A stretch of DNA of 56,656 nt from Paraburkholderia sp. GTDB taxonomy: Bacteria > Pseudomonadota > Gammaproteobacteria > Burkholderiales > Burkholderiaceae. Below the pieces are notes generated by a model. It saw only the letters and a program-made list of their open reading frames with translations. It was not told the origin of the DNA and did not search any database. Location of the stretch: the NCBI RefSeq assembly GCF_024281035.1, contig NZ_JAMXLH010000045.1, positions 1 through 56,656 of the forward strand, written 5' to 3'. A program made the position numbers and the translations under genes. Positions 26,446 through 36,388 of this stretch are shown one piece after another (the stretch's first letter is position 1; every line of letters begins with the position of its first letter).

Positions 26446-26778
26446 CGTGTGCTCCCGGAAGCGAACCTGGATCGCGGGAAGGCAGCGTGCTGCCCGCGAA
26501 ATCCGACTGCCGCGAGCTTTAGGGCCGCGCTGCAGACTCGCGGGGCATTCTATGGGACAGATGCTTATGCAATCCTTAAGCGCTGCGCGTCGCCGATCCG
26601 GCGTATAGCTTTCAGCGTGCGCAGCGCACTATCAATTCTGACGCAAATCCGGAAACCTCATCGGATGCACTAAAACCATCGCGCAAATAAAACACCCCGG
26701 CGGGCGAACCCGTCGGGGTGTTTGCGCAACATCTCGTGCACGGCGCGCCGCGGTGGGCGCGCCGCTCGACGCATATGC
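26446..26778. promoter_or_regulatory. intergenic region: gltA terminator and RND operon promoter region
   Basis: 333 bases without a gene. The right part carries the gltA terminator; the rest must hold the promoter of the outer-membrane lipoprotein-adaptor-pump operon. No confident operator was found. Confidence 0.5.
26684..26723 (-). terminator. rho-independent terminator of the sdh-gltA operon
   Basis: Minus-strand hairpin AAACACCCCGaCGGG / CCCGcCGGGGTGTTT with a TTCG tetraloop and one mismatch, running into TTTTATTT. It lies 56 bases past the gltA stop. Confidence 0.95.
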
Positions 26779-28080
26779 TTAACGCTGTGCGATCGGCTTG
26801 GCTTCGCGCGGCGTGTTGCCGATGAACAGCTGACGCGGACGGCCGATCTTTTGCTCGGGGTCGGCGATCATCTCGTTCCACTGCGCAATCCAGCCCACCG
26901 TACGTGCCATCGCGAAGATGCAGGTGAACATCGACGTCGGGATGCCCAGCGCGCGCTGAACGATGCCCGAGTAGAAGTCGACGTTCGGGTACAGCTTGCG
27001 CGACACGAAGTATTCGTCTTCGAGGGCGATCTTTTCGAGCGCCATCGCGAGCTTGAACAGCGGATCGTCGTGCAGGCCCAGTTCTTCGAGCACTTCGTGG
27101 CACGTTTCGCGCATCAGCTTCGCGCGCGGATCGTAGTTCTTGTACACGCGGTGACCGAAGCCCATCAGCTTCACGCCCGAGTTCTTGTCCTTGACCTGCT
27201 TGATGAAGTCGGGGATGTTGTCGACCGAGCCGATCTCTTCGAGCATCGTCAGCGCGGCTTCGTTCGCACCACCGTGCGCCGGGCCCCACAGACATGCGAT
27301 ACCGGCGGCGATACACGCGAACGGGTTCGCGCCCGACGAACCGGCCAGACGCACCGTCGAGGTCGACGCGTTCTGCTCGTGGTCGGCGTGCAGGATCAGG
27401 ATGCGGTCGAGCGCGCGCACGAGCACGTCATTGACCTTGTACTCTTCGCACGGGTTCGAGAACATCATGCGCATGAAGTTCGCGCTGTACGACAGGTCGT
27501 TACGCGGATAGACGAACGGCTGGCCGATGCTGTACTTGTACGCCATCGCGACGAGCGTCGGCAGCTTCGCGATCATGCGGATGGCCGAGACTTCGCGGTG
27601 ACGCGGGTTATTGATGTCGAGCGAGTCGTGGTAGAACGCGGACAGCGCGCCGACTGCAGCGACCAGGATCGCCATCGGGTGCGCGTCGCGGCGGAAGCCA
27701 CGGAAGAAGAACTGCATCTGCTCGTGAACCATCGTATGGTTCGTGACGGTCTTCACGAACTCGGCCTTCTGCGCCTGGTTCGGCAGTTCGCCCTTCAGCA
27801 GCAGGTAGCAGGACTCGAGGAAGTCTGCGTTTTGCGCGAGGTTGTCGATCGGGTAGCCGCGATACAGCAGTTCGCCCTTGTCCCCGTCGATGTACGTGAT
27901 CGCCGAATTGCACGCTGCCGTCGACATAAAGCCCGGGTCATACGTGAATTTGCCGGTCTGACCGTACAGTTTGCGGATATCGATCACATCCGGGCCCATC
28001 GAGCCCTTGTAGATCGGCATTTCGACGCTCGGCGAATTGTCGCTGAACGACAGCGTGGCTTTTACATCAGACGGAGTCAT
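26779..28080 (-). CDS. gltA: citrate synthase
   Basis: Condenses acetyl-CoA and oxaloacetate to citrate, the entry step of the TCA cycle. 433 residues, the length of the hexameric Gram-negative type. Key features: N-terminal GMDVID-like [19 protein letters not shown]-like [32 protein letters not shown], catalytic-region [31 protein letters not shown] and [14 protein letters not shown], with [10 protein letters not shown] near the end. It is the last gene of the sdhCDAB-sdhE-gltA block, with a 103-base gap to sdhE and a strong terminator behind it. Confidence 0.98.
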   Translation of the reverse strand: MTPSDVKATLSFSDNSPSVEMPIYKGSMGPDVIDIRKLYGQTGKFTYDPGFMSTAACNSAITYIDGDKGELLYRGYPIDNLAQNADFLESCYLLLKGELPNQAQKAEFVKTVTNHTMVHEQMQFFFRGFRRDAHPMAILVAAVGALSAFYHDSLDINNPRHREVSAIRMIAKLPTLVAMAYKYSIGQPFVYPRNDLSYSANFMRMMFSNPCEEYKVNDVLVRALDRILILHADHEQNASTSTVRLAGSSGANPFACIAAGIACLWGPAHGGANEAALTMLEEIGSVDNIPDFIKQVKDKNSGVKLMGFGHRVYKNYDPRAKLMRETCHEVLEELGLHDDPLFKLAMALEKIALEDEYFVSRKLYPNVDFYSGIVQRALGIPTSMFTCIFAMARTVGWIAQWNEMIADPEQKIGRPRQLFIGNTPREAKPIAQR

Positions 28081-28183
28081 AGCACATCCTCAATCGAAGA
28101 TTAATTCGGGATTCGATAATTTGCACGTCGGGCGCGGCGCAGGCTGGCGCCACTACGGGCGCCAGTGCGAACACCACTGCGAA

Positions 28184-28450
28184 TCAGACGTTGCGAAGCA
28201 GGTCCAGCACGCGCTTCACGTCCGCGTCGGCAAGATTGCCCTCAGGTTCCTTGCGTGCGAGAAGCAAGTCCATCAGGTCGTTATCGCTCAGCTCGAGCAG
28301 GCGAGTGAGCGCACCCACATCTGCATCGCTGAGGTCTTGTTCGTAGCGTTCAAAAAAACGCTCGAAAATCAGATCGTTTTCGAGCAAACCGCGCCGCGAG
28401 CGCCAGCGAAGGCGCGCGCGGCGAAGGGGATCGGATTGGTGCGTTTCCAT
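28184..28450 (-). CDS. sdhE: succinate dehydrogenase flavinylation factor SdhE
   Basis: An 88-residue cytoplasmic protein that helps attach FAD covalently to SdhA. It carries the family signature RSRRGLLENDLIFERFF (the RGxxE motif, Gly and Glu needed for flavinylation), followed by a five-helix pattern ending in DLLRNV. Full length for the family (YgfY/CptB). The gene sits 15 bases after sdhB, which matches its partner role. Confidence 0.95.
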   Translation of the reverse strand: METHQSDPLRRARLRWRSRRGLLENDLIFERFFERYEQDLSDADVGALTRLLELSDNDLMDLLLARKEPEGNLADADVKRVLDLLRNV

Positions 28451-28465
28451 TTCCAGAATGCCGCG

Positions 28466-29167
28466 TCAAACCGCCCGGCGGACCATCAGTTCCTTGATCT
28501 TGCCGATCGCCTTCGACGGGTTCAGGCCCTTCGGGCAGACGTCGACGCAGTTCATGATCGTATGGCAACGGAACAGACGGTACGGATCTTCAAGATTGTC
28601 CAGACGCTCGCCGGTCGCCTGGTCGCGGCTGTCGGCGAGGAAGCGGTAAGCCTGCAGAAGACCTGCGGGGCCCACGAACTTGTCCGGGTTCCACCAGAAA
28701 CTCGGGCACGACGTCGAGCAGCTTGCACACAGAATACACTCGTACAGGCCGTCGAGTTCGTCGCGCTGTTCGGGCGTCTGCAGACGCTCCTTCTCGGGCG
28801 GCGGCGTGTCGTTGATCAGGTACGGCTTGATCGAGTGGTACTGGTTGAAGAAGTGCGTCATGTCCACGAACAGGTCGCGGACCACGGGCAGGCCCGGCAG
28901 CGGGCGCAGCACGATCTTCTGCGGCAGGTCGTTCAGGTTCGTCAGGCACGCGAGGCCGTTCTTGCCGTTGATGTTCATCGCGTCCGAGCCGCACACGCCT
29001 TCACGGCACGAACGGCGGTACGACAGCGTCTCATCGACTTCCTTCAGCTTGACAAGGGCGTCCAGCAGCATGCGCTCGTGCGTGATTTCCAGCTCGTACG
29101 TCTGCATGCGCGGCGCCGCGTCCTTGTCCGGATCGTAGCGGTAGACTTCAAAAATTCGTTTGGCCAT
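28466..29167 (-). CDS. sdhB: succinate dehydrogenase iron-sulfur subunit
   Basis: Passes electrons from SdhA flavin to the quinone site. 233 residues with all three cluster ligands sets: [2Fe-2S] [21 protein letters not shown], [4Fe-4S] [12 protein letters not shown] and [3Fe-4S] [18 protein letters not shown]-terminal [16 protein letters not shown] and the Trp in [12 protein letters not shown] at the quinone site are conserved. It lies 27 bases after sdhA. Confidence 0.98.
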   Translation of the reverse strand: MAKRIFEVYRYDPDKDAAPRMQTYELEITHERMLLDALVKLKEVDETLSYRRSCREGVCGSDAMNINGKNGLACLTNLNDLPQKIVLRPLPGLPVVRDLFVDMTHFFNQYHSIKPYLINDTPPPEKERLQTPEQRDELDGLYECILCASCSTSCPSFWWNPDKFVGPAGLLQAYRFLADSRDQATGERLDNLEDPYRLFRCHTIMNCVDVCPKGLNPSKAIGKIKELMVRRAV

Positions 29168-29194
29168 TTCCGATTCCTTTTGACTGGCTTTGGC

Positions 29195-30970
29195 TTAGAA
29201 CGTACGCGCCTTCGGCGGCACAGACTCGACGGTCAGCGGTTGCATATGAACCGGCTTGTATTCGAGCCGGTTGTCGCCGCTGAACCAGAGCGTGTGGCGC
29301 AGCCAGTTTTCGTCGTCGCGGTGTTCGTGGTCGCTTAGTGCGTGTGCGCCGCGGCTTTCCTTGCGCGCGTCCGCCGATACCATCGTCGCGTTGGCCACTT
29401 CCACCATGTTGGCCACTTCGAGCGCTTCGACGCGCGCGGTGTTGAACACCTTCGACTTGTCCTTCAGATGGATGTGCTTGACGCGCTCGGACACCTTCCT
29501 GATTTCTTGTACACCTTCCGCCAGGATCTTCGACGTGCGGAACACGCCTGCATGCTTTTGCATCGTGCCGCGGATTTCGTTCGCCACGCTTTGCGCGTAT
29601 TCGCCCGAAGTCGAGCTGTCGAGCGCCGCAAGACGCGAGAGCGAGAAATCGGCTGCATCGGCCGGCAGCGGCTTGTGCTCGCGGATTTCCTTCACGTGCT
29701 TGACGATGTGGTTGCCGGCCGCGCGGCCGAACACGACGAGGTCGAGCAGCGAGTTCGTGCCGAGGCGGTTCGCGCCGTGCACCGAGACGCACGAGCATTC
29801 GCCGACCGCGTAGAAGCCGTTGACCGGATCTTCGTGGCCCTTCTTCGTACCCACGACCTGGCCGTGGATGTTGGTCGGAATGCCGCCCATCTGGTAGTGG
29901 ATGGTCGGAACGACCGGAATCGGTTCCTTGATGCAGTCCACGTTCGCGAACTTCAGCGCGATTTCGCGGATCGACGGCAGACGCTTCATGATCGTCTCGG
30001 CGCCGATGTGCGACAGGTCGAGCAGCACGTGATCCTTGTGCGCGCCCACGCCGCGGCCTTCCTTGATTTCCTGGTCCATCGAACGCGAAACGAAGTCACG
30101 CGGCGCCAGATCCTTCAGCGTCGGTGCGTAGCGCTCCATGAAGCGCTCGCCGTTCGAGTTGCGCAGAATGCCGCCTTCGCCGCGCACGCCTTCGGTAATC
30201 AGCACGCCCGCGCCGGCCACGCCGGTCGGGTGGAACTGCCAGAACTCCATGTCCTGCAGCGGGATGCCCGCACGCGCCGCCATGCCGAGGCCGTCGCCGG
30301 TATTGATGAACGCGTTCGTCGACGCCGCGAAAATCCGGCCCGCGCCGCCCGTGGCGAACAGCGTGGTCTTGCCTTCGAGGATGTAGACGTCGCCGGTTTC
30401 CATTTCCAGCGCGGTCACGCCGAGCACGTCGCCTTCCGCGTCGCGGATCAGGTCGAGCGCCATCCATTCGACGAAGAACTGCGTCTTCGCCGCGACGTTC
30501 TGCTGGTACAGCGTGTGCAGCAGCGCGTGGCCGGTACGGTCAGCAGCAGCACAGGCGCGCTGAACCGGCTTCTCGCCGTAGTTGGCCGTATGGCCGCCGA
30601 ACGGGCGCTGGTAGATCGTGCCGTCGGCGTTGCGGTCGAACGGCATGCCGAAGTGTTCCAGCTCGTACACGGCGTTGCCCGCTTCGCGGCACATGAACTC
30701 GATCGCGTCCTGGTCGCCGAGCCAGTCGGAACCCTTGATCGTGTCGTAGAAGTGGAAGTGCCAGTTGTCTTCGCTCATGTTGCCGAGCGAAGCGCCGATG
30801 CCGCCCTGTGCAGCAACGGTGTGCGAACGCGTCGGGAACACCTTCGAGAGCACGCAGACCGACAGGCCCGCGCGTGCGAGTTGCAGCGACGCGCGCATCC
30901 CCGAGCCGCCGGCGCCGACGATGACCACGTCGAACTTGCGACGCGGCAGAGAATTCTTGATTGCAGCCAT
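29195..30970 (-). CDS. sdhA: succinate dehydrogenase flavoprotein subunit
   Basis: Catalytic subunit oxidising succinate to fumarate, 591 residues, the family length. It has the N-terminal dinucleotide fold [20 protein letters not shown], and the His that carries covalent FAD in [10 protein letters not shown]. The active-site segment [23 protein letters not shown] and the C-terminal catalytic-Arg region ([16 protein letters not shown]) are present. It is separated from sdhD by three bases. Confidence 0.98.
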   Translation of the reverse strand: MAAIKNSLPRRKFDVVIVGAGGSGMRASLQLARAGLSVCVLSKVFPTRSHTVAAQGGIGASLGNMSEDNWHFHFYDTIKGSDWLGDQDAIEFMCREAGNAVYELEHFGMPFDRNADGTIYQRPFGGHTANYGEKPVQRACAAADRTGHALLHTLYQQNVAAKTQFFVEWMALDLIRDAEGDVLGVTALEMETGDVYILEGKTTLFATGGAGRIFAASTNAFINTGDGLGMAARAGIPLQDMEFWQFHPTGVAGAGVLITEGVRGEGGILRNSNGERFMERYAPTLKDLAPRDFVSRSMDQEIKEGRGVGAHKDHVLLDLSHIGAETIMKRLPSIREIALKFANVDCIKEPIPVVPTIHYQMGGIPTNIHGQVVGTKKGHEDPVNGFYAVGECSCVSVHGANRLGTNSLLDLVVFGRAAGNHIVKHVKEIREHKPLPADAADFSLSRLAALDSSTSGEYAQSVANEIRGTMQKHAGVFRTSKILAEGVQEIRKVSERVKHIHLKDKSKVFNTARVEALEVANMVEVANATMVSADARKESRGAHALSDHEHRDDENWLRHTLWFSGDNRLEYKPVHMQPLTVESVPPKARTF

Positions 30971-30973
30971 TCT

Positions 30974-31342
30974 TTACACTCTCCAGAGAATCTGCGCGGC
31001 GTAGCCGAGGCTCGCGACCAGCCAGACGATCGACAGCACGTACAGCGCGACGCGCACGCCGACGTGGTGGACGTAGTCCATCCAGATGTCACGGATGCCA
31101 ACCCACGCGTGATAGAACAGCGCGAGCAGCGTGACGAACGTCGCGAGCTTCATCCACTGCGTGGCGAAAATCGACGCCCAGCCGTCATACGAAAAATCCT
31201 GCGCACCGAAGAACCAGGCAAGCAGAATGACCGTGTACACGGCCATGATTACCGCGGTGCCGCGTTGCACCATCCAGTCGCGCAGGCCGTAGTGAGCGCC
31301 TACGACAAGGCGCTTCGGGCCAATTCCGTTTTTTGCAGACAT
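30974..31342 (-). CDS. sdhD: succinate dehydrogenase membrane anchor subunit D
   Basis: A 122-residue cytochrome b556 anchor with three membrane helices (about 26-48, 60-80, 92-115). Family features are GLRDWMVQRGTAVIM (quinone/haem side) and LALFYHAWVGIRDIWMDYVHHVGVR, with the haem-ligand His candidate in HAWVGIRDIWMDY. Very short spacers to sdhC (3 bases) and sdhA (3 bases). Confidence 0.96.
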   Translation of the reverse strand: MSAKNGIGPKRLVVGAHYGLRDWMVQRGTAVIMAVYTVILLAWFFGAQDFSYDGWASIFATQWMKLATFVTLLALFYHAWVGIRDIWMDYVHHVGVRVALYVLSIVWLVASLGYAAQILWRV

Positions 31343-31345
31343 GTT

Positions 31346-31762
31346 TTAGAACGCTCCGAAGAGTTTCGCCGCGAAGGCGATCGTGAGAATCGTGGAGACG
31401 ATCACGACAACGAGAGAAGTCGACTTGCCCTGCTGCTTGCCAGTCAGTTCATGGTTGAAGTCCATGCACAGATGGCGCACGCCCGCGCAGAAGTGAAACA
31501 GGAAGGCCCAGCCGAGCACGAGCACGACGAGCTTGATGATGATGCTGGAGAGGAAACCCTTGAATACCTCGAAGCTGAGTTCCGAGGTGAGACTTTGGTC
31601 AAACAGATACAAGAGGAAGGGCAGGAAGATAAACATCAACGCGCCACTGACACGGTGGCCGATGGATACGCGACCCGCGAGCGGCAGGCGGTACGCGAAC
31701 AATATCTGCCCAAGCCCGATGTTCCGGATCACCGGCCTCGGTTTTTTTGCGGCTTCTGCCAT
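31346..31762 (-). CDS. sdhC: succinate dehydrogenase cytochrome b556 subunit C
   Basis: A 138-residue membrane anchor with three helices. Signatures: RPVIRNIGLGQILFAYRLPLAGRVSIGHRVSGALMF (SdhC motif with Ser/Arg of the quinone site and a haem His) and HFCAGVRHLCMDFNH near the end. The ATG at 31762 (MAEAAKKPRP) is preferred to an upstream start because GGGGGT precedes it and the family begins at this point. First gene of the sdhCDAB-sdhE-gltA operon. Confidence 0.96.
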   Translation of the reverse strand: MAEAAKKPRPVIRNIGLGQILFAYRLPLAGRVSIGHRVSGALMFIFLPFLLYLFDQSLTSELSFEVFKGFLSSIIIKLVVLVLGWAFLFHFCAGVRHLCMDFNHELTGKQQGKSTSLVVVIVSTILTIAFAAKLFGAF

Positions 31763-31902
31763 GCTAGACCCCCAACTATGTAAAAACACCAATATGCAAC
31801 TTGCAAATTTTAACGCTTTTTCATTTCGCGCTGCAGCGAAAACCGTGCTAACGGTCTATTGCTTGCGCGCGCAATGATTGCGCCGGGCGGGAGCCGCCCG
31901 TT
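31763..31902 (-). promoter_or_regulatory. sdhC promoter region with inverted repeat
   Basis: The 140 bases between the GntR stop and the sdhC start are AT-rich near sdhC. A perfect inverted repeat TTTCGC-GCTGCA-GCGAAA (31824-31841) lies 62 bases upstream of the sdhC start and is a candidate operator. Promoter boxes were not fixed. Confidence 0.5.
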
Positions 31903-32736
31903 TCAACTCAAATCGTTCTGATAGTAGTACCCGGTTGTGACATACCACCCGCGGCGCACCTCAACCGGCCGATCTCCATAGGTATAGGACACGCGCTCGA
32001 CAGAAAGCAATGGGAAGCCGGACGGAACGTTGAGCAGGTCGGCTACCGCAGGCTCGGCGGCCACGGCGCGGATCTTTTCGGTCGCGCGTATCATGCGCGT
32101 GCCGAACTCCGTCTCGAACATGGCGTAAAGCGGGCCTTTGTACTCGGCAAGACGCTCCGTCGTGAGGCCCCGGAACACCAGGCCCGGCAGCCAGATTTCG
32201 TCGAGCACGGTGCTTTCGCCGTCGAACTGCAGAAGGCGGCGGATCAGCACGACCGGATCGGCGGGCTTCAGATCGAGCTGGCGGGCGATCTCGGCCGTCG
32301 CGCGCAGGCGCCGGCAGTCGAGCAGCTTGCTGATGTGAGGATGTTCTGCGCCGTCATCGGCCAGCAACCGGAGGAAGCGAAACTGGGCGCGGTCCTCGTT
32401 GTGGGTGGCGACGAACGTGCCCTTGCCCTGGCGGCGCACCAGCAGATTGTCGGCCGCGAGTTCGTCGATCGCCTTGCGCACCGTTCCCTGGCTTACCTTA
32501 TAGCGGCCTGCCAGTTCGATTTCGCTGGGGATGATCTCGCCGGGCTTCCATTCGCCGGCTTCGAGGCTCTGCGTGATGAGCCCTTTGATCTGCTGATAGA
32601 GGGGACTGAACGTGGGCGACGGCGATGCAGCGGGCACAGCGGGTGTAGCGGAAGTAGCGGACGCGGACGCACCCACGCCGCTCTCAGGAGCGGGGGTTGT
32701 TGCGTTGCTGGCCGGGTTCGCACTCATGGCGCGCAT
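31903..32736 (-). CDS. GntR-family (HutC/UTRA) transcription regulator
   Basis: A 277-residue repressor-type protein. After a low-complexity Ala/Ser/Pro leader (1-45) comes a GntR winged helix (about 46-115: PLYQQIKGLITQSLEAGEWKPGEIIPSEIELAGRYKVSQGTVRKAIDELAADNLLVRRQGKGTFVA) and a UTRA effector domain (about 130-270). It sits between sdhC and the divergent mdh, so control of TCA genes is likely; the effector is unknown. A second ATG at 32727 is possible; neither has a good ribosome site. A 12-bp palindrome (32790-32801) upstream is the probable operator. Confidence 0.92.
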   Translation of the reverse strand: MRAMSANPASNATTPAPESGVGASASATSATPAVPAASPSPTFSPLYQQIKGLITQSLEAGEWKPGEIIPSEIELAGRYKVSQGTVRKAIDELAADNLLVRRQGKGTFVATHNEDRAQFRFLRLLADDGAEHPHISKLLDCRRLRATAEIARQLDLKPADPVVLIRRLLQFDGESTVLDEIWLPGLVFRGLTTERLAEYKGPLYAMFETEFGTRMIRATEKIRAVAAEPAVADLLNVPSGFPLLSVERVSYTYGDRPVEVRRGWYVTTGYYYQNDLS

Positions 32737-33270
32737 TTCAACATAAAGCGGTCCCCGGCGTCCAGCGATTTCCCTGCAAAATAGATATATCTTATATAAG
32801 ACATAAGATGCAGTTGACTTTGCCCTATGCCACTCCTAAACTCCCGATCGAGCAAGGGTTTGCGGGCGATTCACGGGATTCGCCGGCGGGATTCGCCGGC
32901 AGCATCTACCTGGTCGCGCACTGCGCTGCAGGCCGCCTTCGCATCATGCTGTTCCCTCACCGCAGTCGAGGTTTCGATCCGCCCCGCCAGCGCCTCTCGC
33001 GCCGCGCCTTCGTGGACCAGCCAAAGCGAGCTGTTGCAGGAGTCGGCACACTTGATGAGGCCAGCGCCAGGTCCCGGGCGTGCCCGTCCATCCTCGCTTT
33101 GTCGCACAGGTTACCGGCCCGACGGCCCTGCCGCGGCGCGCCGCCCGGCCGCAGAAGCCGCGAGACGCCAGCCCGGCAGTCCGTCAGCCCGTTTCACGAA
33201 CGCTTTGCGTAACGCGCATATAAACTAGCGTTTTACGTTGGCGTATAACGCATCTTCCTGGAGATTTTCA
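32737..33270. promoter_or_regulatory. divergent intergenic region between GntR regulator and mdh
   Basis: 534 bases. The end near the regulator is AT-rich and carries the perfect palindrome TCTTATATAAGA. A 13-bp direct repeat (GGGATTCGCCGGC, 32875-32887 and 32888-32900) lies in the middle. The rest is GC-rich with no supportable gene; the last 40 bases, AT-richer, should hold the mdh promoter. Confidence 0.55.
32790..32801. promoter_or_regulatory. palindromic operator candidate for the GntR regulator
   Basis: Perfect 12-bp palindrome TCTTATATAAGA, 54 bases upstream of the regulator start and partly extended on both sides (ATATA... and ...CATAAGA). GntR proteins bind short palindromes of this sort; use here for autoregulation is inferred from position. 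Confidence 0.6.
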
Positions 33271-34254
33271 ATGGCTAAGCCCGCAAAGCGCGTTGCCGTC
33301 ACCGGCGCCGCAGGTCAGATCGGTTACTCCCTGCTGTTCCGCATCGCGAACGGCGACCTGCTCGGCAAGGATCAGCCCGTCATCCTGCAACTGCTCGACC
33401 TGCCCCAGGCGCAAGCCGCCGTCAAGGGCGTCGTGATGGAACTGGAAGACTGCGCATTCCCGCTGCTCGCGGGCGTCGTGGTCTCCGACGACCCCAAGGT
33501 TGCGTTCAAGGACGCCGACGTCGCCCTGCTCGTGGGTGCCCGTCCGCGCTCGAAGGGCATGGAGCGTAAGGACCTGCTCTCGGCCAACGCCGAAATCTTC
33601 ACGGTTCAGGGCAAGGCGCTGAACGACGTCGCCAGCCGCGACGTGAAGGTGCTGGTCGTCGGCAACCCGGCCAACACGAACGCTTACATCGCCATGAAGT
33701 CGGCTCCGGATCTGCCGAAGAAGAACTTCACGGCCATGCTGCGCCTCGACCACAACCGCGCGCTGTCGCAACTGGCCGCCAAGTCGGGCAAGCCGGTCGC
33801 ATCGATCGAGAAGCTCGCCGTGTGGGGCAACCACTCGCCGACGATGTACCCCGATTTCCGTTTCGCCACCGTCGAAGGCCAGTCGCTGACCAAGCTGATC
33901 AACGACGACGAATGGAACCGCAACACGTTCATCCCGACCGTCGGCAAGCGCGGCGCAGCGATCATCGAAGCGCGCGGCCTGTCGTCGGCAGCGTCGGCTG
34001 CCAACGCCGCCATCGACCACGTCCGCGACTGGGTCCTCGGCACGAACGGCAAGTGGGTCACGATGGGCATTCCGTCGGACGGCTCGTACGGCATCCCCGA
34101 AGACATCGTCTACGGCGTGCCGGTGACCTGCGAAAACGGCGAATACAAGCGCATCGAAGGCCTTGAAATCGACGCGTTCTCGCGCGAAAAGATGGACGGC
34201 ACGCTCAACGAGCTGCTCGAAGAGCGCGACGGCGTCTCGCACCTGCTCGGCTAA
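33271..34254 (+). CDS. mdh: malate dehydrogenase (NAD)
   Basis: Interconverts malate and oxaloacetate. 327 residues, with the NAD site [23 protein letters not shown], substrate arginines in [15 protein letters not shown], catalytic [11 protein letters not shown] and NHSPTMYPD around the active-site histidine. This is the cytosolic-type MDH common in beta-proteobacteria. The ATG at 33271 has GGAG eight bases upstream; an upstream in-frame ATG would add a non-family extension. Monocistronic, with its own terminator. Confidence 0.98.
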   Translation: MAKPAKRVAVTGAAGQIGYSLLFRIANGDLLGKDQPVILQLLDLPQAQAAVKGVVMELEDCAFPLLAGVVVSDDPKVAFKDADVALLVGARPRSKGMERKDLLSANAEIFTVQGKALNDVASRDVKVLVVGNPANTNAYIAMKSAPDLPKKNFTAMLRLDHNRALSQLAAKSGKPVASIEKLAVWGNHSPTMYPDFRFATVEGQSLTKLINDDEWNRNTFIPTVGKRGAAIIEARGLSSAASAANAAIDHVRDWVLGTNGKWVTMGIPSDGSYGIPEDIVYGVPVTCENGEYKRIEGLEIDAFSREKMDGTLNELLEERDGVSHLLG

Positions 34255-34268
34255 ACCCGGCGCAGGCA

Positions 34269-34307
34269 AACCGGGACTCCGTTGTTCCAACGGGTTCCGG
34301 TTTTTTT
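34269..34307 (+). terminator. rho-independent terminator of mdh
   Basis: Hairpin built from AACCGG...CCGTTG / CAACGG...CCGGTT with a TTC loop, followed by seven T. It starts 15 bases past the mdh stop. Confidence 0.9.
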
Positions 34308-34536
34308 GCGCGCCGCGCAGCAGGTCAACCAGTTGGCCAACGTTAGTGAATCGACTACTGACGGCGCGCAAAAAAATGTGCGCGCGCATGGCAGGACATC
34401 CCGCCTCGCGCCGCACCTGATCCGGACGCGCCTTGCCGCGTGCGCAGTGCTCTCGTTCAGGGCTCTCGCGCCGTGCTCTCACTCAGGGCGCATCCGAATC
34501 AGGCTTCACCTCCCCACTCGACACCTGACGCCGACG

Positions 34537-35553
34537 ATGCGCGCCCTGACTCCCGCCGAAGTGCTCTTTGACGGCGAAGCGCCGCCCACTCTCCTGCCAG
34601 CCTGCGATCACTACGCCGGCAGCGAAAAGCTGATGCTCAAATCGCTCGCGCTCCAGCAGCAGCTCGGGCCGGTGTTCGACATCACGCTCGATTGCGAGGA
34701 CGGCGCCCAGGTGGGCCGCGAGGCCGAGCATGCCGAACTCGTCGCCTCGCTGATCGGCAGCGAGCACGACCGCTTCGGGCGCGTCGGGGTCCGCATCCAC
34801 GACTTCCATCACCCGCACTGGCGCGACGACGTGCGTCTGATCCTGCGCGCCGCAAAGCGCGCGCCGGCCTATATCACGCTGCCGAAAATCCGCGCCGCAG
34901 GCGACGCCGCCGAAATGATCGCCTTCATCGAGGCGACGCGCGTGGAACTGGGCATCGCGAAGCCGATCCCGGCGCAGCTGCTGGTCGAAACGCACGGCGC
35001 GCTCGCGCGCGTATTCGATCTCGCGGCGCTGCGCGGCGTCGAGGCGCTCAGCTTCGGCCTCATGGACTTCGTTTCGGCTCACGACGGCGCGATTCCCGAT
35101 TCGGCGATGCGCTCGCCGGGCCAGTTCGACCACCCGCTCGTGCGCCGCGCGAAGCTCGAGATCGCCGCGGCCTGCCACGCCTTCGGCAAGGTGCCCTCGC
35201 ACAACGTAAGCACCGAGGTGCGCGACATGAGCGTGGTCGCCACCGACGCGGCCCGCGCACGCAATGAATTTGGCTACACGCGCATGTGGAGCATTCACCC
35301 GGCACAGGTGACCACTATCGTGGCTGCTTTCGCGCCCCGCGACGAGGAAGTGACGCTCGCGGCCGAAATCCTGCTGGCCGCCCAGGCCGCGCAGTGGGGC
35401 CCGACGCGCCACGGCGACACCCTGCACGATCGTGCGAGCTACCGCTACTACTGGTCCGTGCTGCGCCGCGCGCGCGCAACGGGCCGCAGCGTGCCCGCCG
35501 GGTGCGCGCCGCTCTTCGCACCGGGCGAGTGGCAGCAGGGAGCCGCGACGTGA
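34537..35553 (+). CDS. HpcH/HpaI aldolase / citrate lyase beta-chain (CitE) family protein
   Basis: A 338-residue TIM-barrel lyase of the CitE/malyl-CoA lyase superfamily. Visible marks are DITLDCEDGAQVGREAEHAELV (metal-binding Glu/Asp region near the N terminus), ITLPKIRAAGDAAEMIAFIE, QLLVETHGALARVFDLAAL (catalytic-Glu strand) and FGLMDFVSAHDGAIPDSAM. MWSIHPAQVTTIVAAFAP ends the barrel. No citrate lyase alpha or gamma genes are nearby, so it is a stand-alone CitE-like enzyme; substrates such as malyl-CoA or citramalyl-CoA are possible. The ATG at 34537 marks where family similarity starts. Confidence 0.85.
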   Translation: MRALTPAEVLFDGEAPPTLLPACDHYAGSEKLMLKSLALQQQLGPVFDITLDCEDGAQVGREAEHAELVASLIGSEHDRFGRVGVRIHDFHHPHWRDDVRLILRAAKRAPAYITLPKIRAAGDAAEMIAFIEATRVELGIAKPIPAQLLVETHGALARVFDLAALRGVEALSFGLMDFVSAHDGAIPDSAMRSPGQFDHPLVRRAKLEIAAACHAFGKVPSHNVSTEVRDMSVVATDAARARNEFGYTRMWSIHPAQVTTIVAAFAPRDEEVTLAAEILLAAQAAQWGPTRHGDTLHDRASYRYYWSVLRRARATGRSVPAGCAPLFAPGEWQQGAAT

Positions 35554-35820
35554 ATCGCCTGAGCGCTTCGACGATGCGCGCAAAAGTGCGCAAAAGTGCG
35601 CCGAAATGCGCGTGGAAGATCGGACAACGCATCAGCAACGAGGAGATCAGGCACGGTGCAACGAGCAACGAACGCGTGTCACCGATAATTACAAGCCAGA
35701 ATCCGTAAATAGGTGAAAATAGTGTCCGCTGCGCGCTTTCGGGGCGCGCGTAGTGCTAGATGGCGACCGCAAACCCGGCCGCGCACTGATCAACCGACTT
35801 AGATATAAAGGTTTGACTCC
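35554..35820. other. intergenic region upstream of the MliC-like gene
   Basis: 267 bases with no gene. It contains a short direct repeat (GCGCAAAAGT twice, about 35578-35597) and then an AT-rich part that likely holds the promoter of the secreted protein gene. Confidence 0.4.
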
Positions 35821-36357
35821 ATGAAGAAACTGCTTATCGCCGCCGTTGTTGGCGCACTGTCCTCGACGATGATGCTGGCCGCGACCGACGTCGCCGCCCA
35901 ACCCACGACCACCGCCAAGAAGACCGCGACGCCGAAGAAGCCGGCCCCGAAGCACCGCATCATCAAGCGCAAGGTCAACCCGGCCAGAGAAGCCAAGGTC
36001 GACCCGATCCTGGCGGGCTCGGAGCACTGGAGCTGCGCCGAAGGCATGCAATTCGACATGAAGGGCGACATGGCGCGTGACCAGGTCGTCACCGTCCACT
36101 GGGCGAACAAGAACTACGCCCTGCCGCGCCAGGTCACCACGACGGGTGCTGACCGCTTCCACGACTCCGCCACGGGCCTCGACCTCGTCGTGATCCCGAC
36201 GAAGGCCATGCTGTTCTCGGACCACGACAGCTCGCGTCTCGCCGACGAGTGCAAGACCGTTGCAATGCAGCAAGGCGCCATGGCGCCGACCCAGGCCGCC
36301 GCGCTGAACCCGGCGAACCGCGCTCCGGCAGCCGCCAGCGCCACAAGCGGTCAGTAA
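35821..36357 (+). CDS. secreted protein with an MliC-like (c-type lysozyme inhibitor) domain
   Basis: A 178-residue periplasmic protein: signal peptide (about 1-26, ending VAAQ), Lys/Pro/Thr-rich linker, then a beta domain (about 67-145). The core WSCAEGMQF...[43 protein letters not shown]...LADEC has the MliC/PliC pattern: a Cys near the start paired with one at the end, and the YALP and ADRF strands. An Ala-rich tail follows. MliC proteins block host lysozyme. There is no lipobox, so this would be a soluble (PliC-type) version. Assignment is by pattern and needs a profile check. Confidence 0.68.
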   Translation: MKKLLIAAVVGALSSTMMLAATDVAAQPTTTAKKTATPKKPAPKHRIIKRKVNPAREAKVDPILAGSEHWSCAEGMQFDMKGDMARDQVVTVHWANKNYALPRQVTTTGADRFHDSATGLDLVVIPTKAMLFSDHDSSRLADECKTVAMQQGAMAPTQAAALNPANRAPAAASATSGQ

Positions 36358-36388
36358 GCGCCGCACCTGCGCCTCACGGAGCGTCTCG

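Noticed and set aside
32827..33228. 134-codon open frame upstream of mdh
   Set aside because: Arg/Ala/Ser-rich low-complexity translation in a promoter region; no start signal.
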